Assembly: GCA_021820105.1 (NCBI GenBank)
Contig: JAKAED010000009.1
Location: 1-50,190 of the forward strand
Origin: Actinomycetes bacterium
GTDB lineage: Bacteria > Actinomycetota > Thermoleophilia > Solirubrobacterales > Solirubrobacteraceae
Direction of reading: 5' to 3'
DNA: 50,190 nt
The notes beneath the pieces are model-generated. The model was given only the letters and a program-made list of their open reading frames with translations, had not been told where the DNA came from and ran no database searches. The position numbers and the translations under genes were made by a program. This document shows positions 43,182 to 50,190 of this stretch, piece by piece (the first letter of the stretch is position 1; each line of letters opens with the position of its first letter).

Positions 43182-45073
43182 TGCGCAGACGCTTTCCCGA
43201 GTTCGTCTTTGCCCTGCTGGTGCTCGCGACGATCGGCGCCTTCTTGCTTGTGCAGGCGCTGAAGACGGCTGATCCGCTGGTGTGGTTCAGGCCGGTGCCG
43301 ATTCCGGCGGTGATTGATCCGATTCACGGCAGGGTGTGTCTGAACAACAGAGGCCAGCCGCTCAATTACCGCCACACCCGGATCACGATCGAGATCAGCC
43401 ATACGGACACCGTCGGCGTCTACATCGTCAACGCCGCCAACGCGGCAGGCCCGACGGTGGCCACAGTCACATCGGGAACCCCGATGCTGGGGAGCGTGCC
43501 CGGCACCAAGCAGTGGCACCCGCGGACATTCACCTGGAATGGGCGCTTGGCCGGCGGCCGCCCCGCTCCGGACGGCACCTATTACTTCCGGATCTTCCTG
43601 CAGAAGCAGGGTAGGACGATCAACCTCTCAGACTCGCCGCTGCAGGTGATGACGCAGGCGCCGAAGGCGAAGGTGGTGGCTGTCAGTCTGCTCGGCCAGA
43701 AGGGTCCTACGACCGGCCCGGTTGTGCTCACACCTCCCCACGGCGAGCTGAAGATCAGCTACACCTCTGGCAGCCACACGCCTGGCGGCTACCGCCGGGT
43801 GTGGGTCGACGTGTACCGCACCGACGTGCAGGGCCCACCGCAGATGGTTGGTCCTCCAATCGCCGCTAGGACCACTGGAACCTGGGCGCGATGGAACGGT
43901 GAGATCGGTGGACAGCCGGCTCCGGCGGGAACCTACCTGTTCGGGCTGACTGCGCAGAACATGGCTTGCGACGTCTCCCATTGGCCGGCCAGATTGCCTC
44001 CGGCTCCCGGAACGACGCCCCACGCGGGGGCCAGCATCCGCTACCTGACCGTCACGCCGCCGCTCACCCCGACAGTCTCGGGCTCACGTGCCGCGGTGAC
44101 GGTCAGCTCTCCGGCGGGCCTGTTCAGATGGAAGCTGCGCCGCACCGGTACCAGGCGCGTGCTTGCTCACGGCGTCGGCCCGGCTGGAGGCGGCACAGTC
44201 GAGGTGAGGATGCCGCGTCGTCGCGCGGGTCTGTACACGCTGTTTGTCAGCTCTGGCAGCCAGAGCGCCGAGGTGCCGCTCGTGGCCTCCAAGGCCGGGG
44301 CCGCGGCCACCCGGGCACCGGTGCTGGTGGTTCTGCCGGCATTGACCTGGATGGGCAACAGTCCGGTTGATGACAACGGCAGCGGCTTTGCGGACACGCT
44401 CAATCGGGGGCGTGCCGCCGATCTGAACCGGCCGCTGGTCGACGGGCCGCCGAGCAGTCTGGGTTCGGACGCCGCCCTGCTGGCATACCTGGATGCTCAG
44501 CGCCTGAGCTACCAGCTCACAACAGACGTTGCGCTCGCTGAGAACACCGGCCCATCGCTGTTTGGTCGCAGTGGCGTGCTGATTGCGGATGGCGCTCAGT
44601 TCGTGCCAAGCTCGCTGGCCGCACACCTGCGCGGCTTCGTCAAGGGCGGCGGACGCGCGCTGGTGCTGGGTGCGGGCTCGCTGCGGGGTGTGAGCAGGCT
44701 GAGTGGCTGGCCCTCAAATCCAAGAGCGAGCGCGCCCAGTCTCGCGTCCACGGACATCTTCGGTGTGCGGCACGGACCCATAACCCCGACCGGAGGGCAG
44801 TTGATCAGCGAGCTCACGGACCAGCTCGGACTGTTCGCGAGCGCCCCGAGCTTCAGCGGCTTCAGTGTGTACCGGCCACTGACTCCGCCAAGCAGCTCAG
44901 CGCTGTCCGCGAGCGGTATCGGCAACCAGTCGGACGCGATTGTCGGCTTCCGTTACGGGAGTGGGATCGCGGTTGAGGTCGGCCTGCCGCAGTTTGGGTT
45001 CGCGCTGGCGCACAACATCGACGCCCAGGGCCTGATCGCGAGCGTCTGGCAGTTGCTCGCCAGCCAGGGCTGA
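43181..45073 (+). CDS. Exported protein with FlgD-like Ig repeats
   Basis: The 630-aa protein has one N-terminal TM or signal anchor (about 8-28, FVFALLVLATIGAFLLVQAL) and an extracellular remainder. Two modules match the FlgD-Ig pattern: RTFTWNGRLAGGRPAPDGTYYFRIFL and ARWNGEIGGQPAPAGTYLFGL. The C-terminal 250 residues (LVVLPALTWMGNSPVDDNGSGFADTL ... LRGFVKGGGRALVLGAGSL) resemble the amidotransferase-like C-terminal domain annotated next to DMF-amidase beta subunits. I would not assign that enzyme activity. Position between a phosphatase and a flippase suggests a cell-envelope function. The ATG overlaps the previous stop (TGATG). Confidence 0.7.
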   Translation: MRRRFPEFVFALLVLATIGAFLLVQALKTADPLVWFRPVPIPAVIDPIHGRVCLNNRGQPLNYRHTRITIEISHTDTVGVYIVNAANAAGPTVATVTSGTPMLGSVPGTKQWHPRTFTWNGRLAGGRPAPDGTYYFRIFLQKQGRTINLSDSPLQVMTQAPKAKVVAVSLLGQKGPTTGPVVLTPPHGELKISYTSGSHTPGGYRRVWVDVYRTDVQGPPQMVGPPIAARTTGTWARWNGEIGGQPAPAGTYLFGLTAQNMACDVSHWPARLPPAPGTTPHAGASIRYLTVTPPLTPTVSGSRAAVTVSSPAGLFRWKLRRTGTRRVLAHGVGPAGGGTVEVRMPRRRAGLYTLFVSSGSQSAEVPLVASKAGAAATRAPVLVVLPALTWMGNSPVDDNGSGFADTLNRGRAADLNRPLVDGPPSSLGSDAALLAYLDAQRLSYQLTTDVALAENTGPSLFGRSGVLIADGAQFVPSSLAAHLRGFVKGGGRALVLGAGSLRGVSRLSGWPSNPRASAPSLASTDIFGVRHGPITPTGGQLISELTDQLGLFASAPSFSGFSVYRPLTPPSSSALSASGIGNQSDAIVGFRYGSGIAVEVGLPQFGFALAHNIDAQGLIASVWQLLASQG

Positions 45074-45138
45074 CGGGGTTCCGGGAGCAGCCTCTCTACG
45101 CTGCGGCCAGTGCAGCGACGCCTGGGACAGATGCATTG

Positions 45139-46620
45139 ATGAGTGGATACCTGAGACGTCTGCTTGGCGCGCTTGGCGCCTATCAGCTCGCAAGCGTGTT
45201 GCAGAAGCTGCTCGCCGTGCTGCTGCTGCCCGTCTACACCGGGCGGATCGCGCCCGGCGGGTACGGAATCGTTGAGACCCTGGCCACGTTCGTGATCTTC
45301 GTGAGTATCGTCGCCCGCTTCGGGATGATCGAGTCGTTCCTGCGCTACTACTTCAGCGACGAGAACCCCGCCAGACGCGATGCGCTGGTGCGGCGTGCGG
45401 TGCTGTTCACGCTCGTCAGCACGACCGTTGCCTGCGTCGTCCTGATCATCCCGGCCGGTCCGCTGGCGGAGGTCATAACAAGCCGCCAGGTACCGGGTGC
45501 GTTCCGCATCGCCGTGCTGGGAATCTGGTCCTTCACCAACCTCGAGCTGGCGCAGGCGGTGCTGCGAGTGGACGAGCGGCTGCGCGCGTACGCCGTCGTC
45601 AACTCGATCAACGTTCTGGTCACGGTGGCCGCGTCCGTGGTGCTGGTCGTGGGTTTGGGCCGTGGCTATGAGGGACTGCTGATCGCCAACTACGCGACCA
45701 GCACCGTGGTGCTCTTTGGGCTCTGGTTCCACCTCCGCAACCGGCTGGTCTGGACAATCTCGTCGTCAGGCGGGGCCGCTGAGAGCCTGCGAACACTCTT
45801 TCGCTTTGGCCTGCCAACGGTCCCGGCCGAAGCTTCCGTGTATGCGCTGAGCGTGCTCGACCGCCAATACATCGTTCACATCCAGGGTGCTGCGGCAGCC
45901 GGCCGCTACGCGATCGCGATGAAGGTCGCGGGCGCGGTGGCGTTCATTGTCATGGCCTTCCAGTATGCGTGGCCGCCGCTCGCCTACTCAATCACCGACG
46001 ACCATCAGGCGGCCCGCCTGTATTCCCTGGTCACCACCTACTACGCGCTGATCAGCGGTTGGTTCGTGGCGGGGCTCACACTTGAGGATCGCTACATCAT
46101 CCGGGTGCTGACGCCTCATCCTGGCTACTTCGGCTCCTACCGTGCGATCCCCTGGGTCTCGCTGGGGTGGGCGCTGTACGGGCTCTGGGTGGTCCTGCTC
46201 GTTGTTGCCGGCCGCGCGCAGGTGACGCGCCGCAACTTCCCAGCTGCGCTGGTGGGGCTCGTCATCAACATCGTCCTACTTGCCCTGCTTGTACCTCGTC
46301 TGGGGATCGCGGGAGGAGGGATCGCGCTGTGCGGCGCTTACCTGGCGATGCTCGCGGTGATGCATGTGCTGATCAGGCGGGCATTTCCGGTCGGCTTTGA
46401 GTGGAGACGCCTGCTGCAGCTCACGCTGGTCATCGGGGGACTGGCTGTGGCCGGTGACCTGCTGCTGCCCACCTCGGGCCTGGTGGGCTTCCTGGTGCGG
46501 GCAGCGCTCTTCCTCGCGATGCCAACGGTGCTGTGGCTCACCGGATTCGTGCACCGCACCGAGTTGGAGCAGGGGCTCGCGGTGCTGCGCCGCGCGCGGC
46601 AGCAACTGAGGGCGGCATGA
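45139..46620 (+). CDS. Oligosaccharide flippase family protein (Wzx/MATE-like)
   Basis: The 493-aa integral membrane protein has about twelve to fourteen TM helices. It opens like polysaccharide flippases: LGAYQLASVLQKLLAVLLLPVYTGRIAPGGYGIVETL. The centre FGLPTVPAEASVYALSVLDRQYIVHIQGAAAAGRYAIAMKV and the late RRNFPAALVGLVINIVLLALLVPRLGIAGGGIA also fit. Wzx-type proteins move undecaprenyl-linked repeat units to the outer face. I use the second start codon (ATG 45139) because the first is a TTG directly before it. It overlaps the next gene by ATGA. Confidence 0.9.
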   Translation: MSGYLRRLLGALGAYQLASVLQKLLAVLLLPVYTGRIAPGGYGIVETLATFVIFVSIVARFGMIESFLRYYFSDENPARRDALVRRAVLFTLVSTTVACVVLIIPAGPLAEVITSRQVPGAFRIAVLGIWSFTNLELAQAVLRVDERLRAYAVVNSINVLVTVAASVVLVVGLGRGYEGLLIANYATSTVVLFGLWFHLRNRLVWTISSSGGAAESLRTLFRFGLPTVPAEASVYALSVLDRQYIVHIQGAAAAGRYAIAMKVAGAVAFIVMAFQYAWPPLAYSITDDHQAARLYSLVTTYYALISGWFVAGLTLEDRYIIRVLTPHPGYFGSYRAIPWVSLGWALYGLWVVLLVVAGRAQVTRRNFPAALVGLVINIVLLALLVPRLGIAGGGIALCGAYLAMLAVMHVLIRRAFPVGFEWRRLLQLTLVIGGLAVAGDLLLPTSGLVGFLVRAALFLAMPTVLWLTGFVHRTELEQGLAVLRRARQQLRAA

Positions 46621-47519
46621 GCCGGCCTCCGGTGAGCGTGGTGGTGCCCTTTGCTGGGACCACCGAGCAGGCGAGGGAGGTGATCGCGATGCTCCGCCGG
46701 CTCGACACCAGGCTGGATGACGAGCTGATCATCGCCGACAACAGCTGCACGGTGCCCAGGCTGCCGGGGCGGGTGATGGTGGTGGCCGCAGACGGCGAGG
46801 CTTCCGCCGGGCACGCTCGCAACGTGGGCGCTGCCGTGGTCCACAATGAGTGGATCCTGTTTCTGGATGCCGACGTGGTGGCGCCACCGGACCTGCTCGA
46901 CAGCTTCTTTTCGAACTGGATCAGCGATGAGGTCGGCGCGATCACGGGTGACATCGCGGGAATCCCCGACACCAGCACGCTTGCGGCGCGCTACGGCACG
47001 GCCCGTAACTTCCTCGGCCAGCGCGCTCACGTCAACCATCCGCTGCGGCCACGGGCTTCCAGCGCGAATCTGCTCGTGCGACGGGCCGCATTTGAGCAGG
47101 TGCACGGCTACACCGAGGGCATCAGAGCTGCGGAGGACACCGACTTCACATGGCGTCTGCAGCTGGCCGGATGGCAGCTCGCCTTCAACCAGCACGCCGT
47201 GGTGCAGCATGCGTACCGGAGCAGCCTGCGGGAGCTCGGCAGGCAATGGCGCGGCTACGCGGCGGGCGCCCGCTGGCTCGCCCAGCGCTACCCGGAGTTC
47301 AGGCCGGACCCCGGGTTGTACCGTGGGATCCGGTTGATCCTGAATTGGTTGCACATCGGCCCTGGCGTAGACGTCCGCGCCGACGGCCGCTCGTCCGCGG
47401 CCGGGCCGGAACTGTCCGTGCGCGACCGCCTCCAGTTCCTGTTCGTCCAGATCTACCTGGGGATCGAGGAGCAGATCGGCTTGCGGATGTCCAACCAGGC
47501 GGAGAGACGCAGGCGCTAA
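46617..47519 (+). CDS. Family 2 glycosyltransferase
   Basis: The 300-aa GT-A protein starts PPVSVVVPFAGTTEQAREVIAML. It has DDELIIADNSC, the DxD-like metal motif FLDADVVAPPDLL, and the acceptor-side EDTDFTWRLQLAGW. No TM is evident, so it probably works at the membrane surface. The ORF-track start lies inside the flippase gene; the ATG at 46617 overlaps its stop as ATGA. The next gene begins at an overlapping TAATG. Donor and acceptor sugars cannot be told from the sequence. Confidence 0.9.
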   Translation: MSRPPVSVVVPFAGTTEQAREVIAMLRRLDTRLDDELIIADNSCTVPRLPGRVMVVAADGEASAGHARNVGAAVVHNEWILFLDADVVAPPDLLDSFFSNWISDEVGAITGDIAGIPDTSTLAARYGTARNFLGQRAHVNHPLRPRASSANLLVRRAAFEQVHGYTEGIRAAEDTDFTWRLQLAGWQLAFNQHAVVQHAYRSSLRELGRQWRGYAAGARWLAQRYPEFRPDPGLYRGIRLILNWLHIGPGVDVRADGRSSAAGPELSVRDRLQFLFVQIYLGIEEQIGLRMSNQAERRRR

Positions 47520-48613
47520 TGCGTGTCGACCTCGTCGATCCGCCGGCCTATTCGCTGCCCTATGACCACGCCCTGGCGGTGGCCCTGGCCGGCCTCGGTG
47601 TGGACGTGCGTCTGGTCACGAGCCGCTTCGCGTACGGCTCCGCGCCCGCTCCGGAGGGGTACGTTCGCGAGGAACTCTTCTACCGCCACGCCGTTGGCGC
47701 GGCGGGCTCGCGTCTGCGAGCGCTCAGTAAGCGGGTTGAGCATCCGTTCGACGTGCTCAGGTACAGTCGCGCCGCCGGGCGGCGCGCGGAGGTCAGGCAC
47801 TTCCAGTGGCTGACCGTTCCGCGCCTCGACCTGCGAACGCTGCCGCGGGGTCCAAACGTCCTGACGATCCACGAACCGCTCAAGCGGGATCGGCGTCCGT
47901 TCCCGGCCTCGGCCTTTCGCGCCGTGGAGGCGATCGTGGTTCACACAGATGATGCGCGTCAGCGGGTCATAGCGGACCACGGCCTGGAATCCGACCGGGT
48001 GCACGTGATCCGCCACGGGGTCCTCACCGGCGACCCCGCGCGTGCCGACGGTCAGCTCCCACCGGAGCTGCCCCAGACGGACCTGCCGGTGGTGCTCTGC
48101 TTCGGCCTGATCCGGCCGTACAAGGGGGTTGAGACGCTGCTCCGGTCCTGGCGCGGGATCGCTGACGCGGAGCTCTGGATCGTCGGCCGGCCGATGATCG
48201 ATCTGGCCTCACTGAGACGTGAGGCGCCGCCGAACGTCCGGATCCTGGGACGCTTCGTCACGCCTGCGGAGGAAGCGGCGCTGTTCGCCCGCGCCGACCT
48301 GGTGGTCCTCCCGTACAGGCGCAGCGAACGCTTCGGCTTCTCCGGGGTTCTGGCCACCGCGCTCGGTTGTGGCAAGGCGATTGTGCTCAGCGAGGTGAGC
48401 GGGCTTGATGAGGTGGCAGCAATAGGCGCCGCCAGGGGCGTCGCTCCGGGTGACGTGGACGCGTTGCATGCCGCGCTCGCCGACCTACTGGCTGACGCCT
48501 CAGAACGGGACCGACTCGCCGTAGCGGCCGCGGAGGCGGCCGCGACCGTATATTCCTGGGACGCGGCGGCTCGCGCGACGCTCTCGCTCTACCGGGGGCT
48601 CGCCCGCGGATGA
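47519..48613 (+). CDS. Family 4-like (GT-B) glycosyltransferase
   Basis: The 364-aa protein begins MRVDLVDPPAYSLPYDHALAVALAGLGVDVRLVTSRF. It has NVLTIHEPLKRD, VHTDDARQRVIADHGL, VIRHGVL and the donor-binding half VVLCFGLIRPYKGVETLLRSW ... LVVLPYRRSERFGFSGVLATALGCGKAIVLSEVSGLDEV, the GT4 pattern with the conserved Glu region altered. The ORF track starts 123 codons upstream in the previous gene. I use the ATG at 47519, which overlaps the previous TAA by one base. It overlaps the following GT2 gene by ATGA. Confidence 0.9.
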   Translation: MRVDLVDPPAYSLPYDHALAVALAGLGVDVRLVTSRFAYGSAPAPEGYVREELFYRHAVGAAGSRLRALSKRVEHPFDVLRYSRAAGRRAEVRHFQWLTVPRLDLRTLPRGPNVLTIHEPLKRDRRPFPASAFRAVEAIVVHTDDARQRVIADHGLESDRVHVIRHGVLTGDPARADGQLPPELPQTDLPVVLCFGLIRPYKGVETLLRSWRGIADAELWIVGRPMIDLASLRREAPPNVRILGRFVTPAEEAALFARADLVVLPYRRSERFGFSGVLATALGCGKAIVLSEVSGLDEVAAIGAARGVAPGDVDALHAALADLLADASERDRLAVAAAEAAATVYSWDAAARATLSLYRGLARG

Positions 48614-49743
48614 CGGCGGTCACGGTCGCCTTTTGGCTCGCTGTCGGGCTGCTCGTCTACGCACAGCTGGGCTATGCCCTGTTGCTCGCGCTGCTGCACA
48701 AACTCGTTCGTCGCAGAAGGGTTGAGCCGGCGTGGGAGGGCGAGCCGCCCACCATCACAGCTGTCATCGCCGCCTACAACGAACAGCGGGTGATCGCGCG
48801 CCGGATCGCGAACCTGCGTGAGCTGGAGTACCCGCAGGAGCGTCTGCAGGTGATCGTCGCCTCCGACGGCTCAACTGACGCAACGGCGGCACAGGCGCGT
48901 GCGGCAGGGGCTGATCTGGTTCTGGAGTTGCCCCGAGGCGGCAAGATCCGCGCGCAGGATGCTGCCGTTGCACAGGCGACGGGCGAGCTGTTGGTGTTCT
49001 CCGATGCCAACGCGCTCTGGGAACCCGATGCGCTCGTGCGGCTAGTGCACGCCTTTGCCGATCCCAGAGTCGGGTACGCGTGCGGATATGTGCACTTCAC
49101 AGATCACGCCGGAGCCGGAAACCAGGAGGGGCTGTACTGGCGCTACGAGATGTGGCTTCGACAGATGGAGTCTGAGCTGAGCTCTGTCACCTCCGGCAAC
49201 GGCGCGATCTATGCAACGCGGCGGGACGCCTACCTAACGGTCGACCCGCTTGCGGGACACGATCTCTCGTTCCCCTTCAACATGGTCAAGTGCGGCCTGC
49301 GCGCCGTCTACGTCGCCGACGCCCGTGCGACGGAGAAGATGGCACCCACCATCGAAGGAGAGTTCAGCCGGAAGCGCCGCATGGCGCGGGGTACCTGGCC
49401 GACGCTCTTCACCGGTGGACTAATGTCACCCCGGGGCTACACCCCGCTCTACGCGCTGATGATCCTCTCCCATCGCATCCTGCGTTATATGGTGCCCTTC
49501 CTGCACGTGCTGATGCTGGTCACAAACCTCCTGCTGCTGGGTCACGGTGCGATCTATGCGTTCGCGCTGGCCCCGCAGGCGGCGCTCTATCTGGGCGCCG
49601 TCGCGGCTCCGCGGGCGCCGCTCCGTCCGCTGCTGATGGCGCGGTACTATGTGGTGACAAACTCGGCTCTCGCCGTAGGGCTCTGGGACTGGTGGCGTGG
49701 CTACCGTGCGCCCACCTGGGAGACCGTGGAGGGCACGCGGTGA
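48610..49743 (+). CDS. Membrane family 2 glycosyltransferase
   Basis: The 377-aa protein has an N-terminal TM (about 5-28) and a GT-A domain with ITAVIAAYNEQRVIARRIANL, VIVASDGSTDAT, the DxD-like VFSDANALWEPDAL, TSGNGAIYATRR and the QxxRW-like KRRMARGTW. Two or three C-terminal TMs follow (LYALMILSHRILRYMVPFLHVLMLVTNLLLLG, AIYAFALAPQAALYLGAV). This layout is that of processive or polyprenol-dependent GT2 enzymes. It overlaps both neighbours by four bases (ATGA, GTGA). Confidence 0.9.
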   Translation: MTAVTVAFWLAVGLLVYAQLGYALLLALLHKLVRRRRVEPAWEGEPPTITAVIAAYNEQRVIARRIANLRELEYPQERLQVIVASDGSTDATAAQARAAGADLVLELPRGGKIRAQDAAVAQATGELLVFSDANALWEPDALVRLVHAFADPRVGYACGYVHFTDHAGAGNQEGLYWRYEMWLRQMESELSSVTSGNGAIYATRRDAYLTVDPLAGHDLSFPFNMVKCGLRAVYVADARATEKMAPTIEGEFSRKRRMARGTWPTLFTGGLMSPRGYTPLYALMILSHRILRYMVPFLHVLMLVTNLLLLGHGAIYAFALAPQAALYLGAVAAPRAPLRPLLMARYYVVTNSALAVGLWDWWRGYRAPTWETVEGTR

Positions 49744-50190
49744 CACGTCGCGTGCTGGACCTGCTGATCGCCGTGCCGGCGACGATCGTAAGCGCCCCGG
49801 TGGTGGCGGTCTTCTGCGTGCTGATCCGGCTCGAATCGCACGGTAGCCCGATCTTCACCCAGACCCGAGCGGGCCTCGGGGGACGACCTTTTCAGATCTT
49901 CAAGCTGCGCACGATGGTCTCCGGCGCTGAGCACATTGGGGCCGGTCTGGCTGTACTTCAGGGGGACTCACGGATCACCCGCACGGGGGACTTTCTCCGG
50001 CGCTACTCACTGGATGAGCTGCCCAACCTCTGGAACGTGTTGCGGGGCGAGATGTCGATTGTCGGGCCGCGACCGACGCTGATGGGTCAGGTGGAGCTCT
50101 ACACCGAACGCCAGCGAGAGCGGCTGCTGGTGGCGCCCGGAATCACCGGCTGGGCCCAGGTCAACGGGCGGGCATCGCTGCCCTGGTCGG
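49740..50190 (+). CDS. Bacterial sugar transferase (PglC/WcaJ-type), cut by the window edge
   Basis: This gene is missing from the ORF track because it runs off the right end. From the GTG at 49740 (GTGA overlap with the previous stop) 150 residues are visible. They include a single re-entrant membrane helix (VLDLLIAVPATIVSAPVVAVFCVLIRL), PIFTQTRAGLGGRPFQIFKLRTM, and the Asp-Glu catalytic dyad in YSLDELPNLWNVLRGEMSIVGPRPTL. PGITGWAQVNGRASLPW follows. These are hallmarks of monotopic phosphoglycosyltransferases, which move a sugar-1-phosphate onto undecaprenyl phosphate and start glycan assembly. The N-terminus is short, like PglC, rather than five-TM like WcaJ. Confidence 0.94.
   Translation, partial: MTRRVLDLLIAVPATIVSAPVVAVFCVLIRLESHGSPIFTQTRAGLGGRPFQIFKLRTMVSGAEHIGAGLAVLQGDSRITRTGDFLRRYSLDELPNLWNVLRGEMSIVGPRPTLMGQVELYTERQRERLLVAPGITGWAQVNGRASLPWS

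Overview
The window is a stretch of a high-GC chromosome around the replication origin of an actinobacterium. The gene order rpmH-rnpA-yidD-yidC-jag / dnaA-dnaN-recF-dciA-gyrB-gyrA, an FHA/PP2C/FtsW-RodA/PBP/PASTA-kinase cluster like the one near oriC in mycobacteria, frequent GTG/TTG starts, apparently leaderless promoters and small families such as DUF2277 and DUF4446 point to Actinomycetota. My guess is the class Thermoleophilia (Solirubrobacterales-like); this is an inference from gene content, not from a database match.

Layout. 1-414: window edge with a 60-bp direct repeat, an intrinsic terminator and tRNA-Ile(GAT). 601-5788 (minus strand): rpmH, rnpA, yidD, yidC, jag, then a small LAGLIDADG protein, rsmG, parA and parB. 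6031-15365 (plus strand): dnaA, a short putative oriC, dnaN, recF, dciA, gyrB and gyrA. 15372-16578 (minus): a DUF2277 protein, a candidate structured small RNA with a micro-ORF and its own terminator, and an HNH protein. 16796-18679: a GGDEF-EAL c-di-GMP protein. 18639-21242 (minus): pheA, DUF4446 and an exported CARDB protein. 21487-31620 (plus): the cell-wall and signalling cluster of multi-TM kinase, fhaA, fhaB, pstP, ftsW/rodA, pbpA, PASTA kinase and ddl. 31631-35807 (minus): dedA, uppP, purM and a third kinase with a discoidin-like ectodomain. 35864-50190: a glycan-building region with a DegT aminotransferase, DUF354, a TadG-like hybrid (minus), a CapD/PglF-type dehydratase, a LytR_C protein, a histidine phosphatase, an exported FlgD-Ig protein, a flippase, three glycosyltransferases and a PglC/WcaJ-type sugar transferase cut by the window edge.

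How the parts fit. The first half holds replication initiation, topology, segregation (ParAB), membrane-protein insertion (YidC/YidD) and tRNA/rRNA processing. The middle couples Ser/Thr phosphorylation to peptidoglycan synthesis: kinases and FHA adaptors are opposed by the PP2C phosphatase, beside an FtsW/RodA-PBP polymerase-transpeptidase pair and D-Ala-D-Ala ligase. The right part builds a surface glycan on undecaprenyl phosphate, and the nearby DedA-UppP pair would recycle that carrier.

Most genes are tightly packed, with 1-, 4- or 8-nt overlaps. The least explained elements are the minus-strand small RNA candidate near 15.7-15.9 kb, the LAGLIDADG gene built into the par operon with a split parS-like repeat in its promoter, and the hybrid surface proteins. 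All calls are from reading the sequence and the supplied ORF translations; no search was run.
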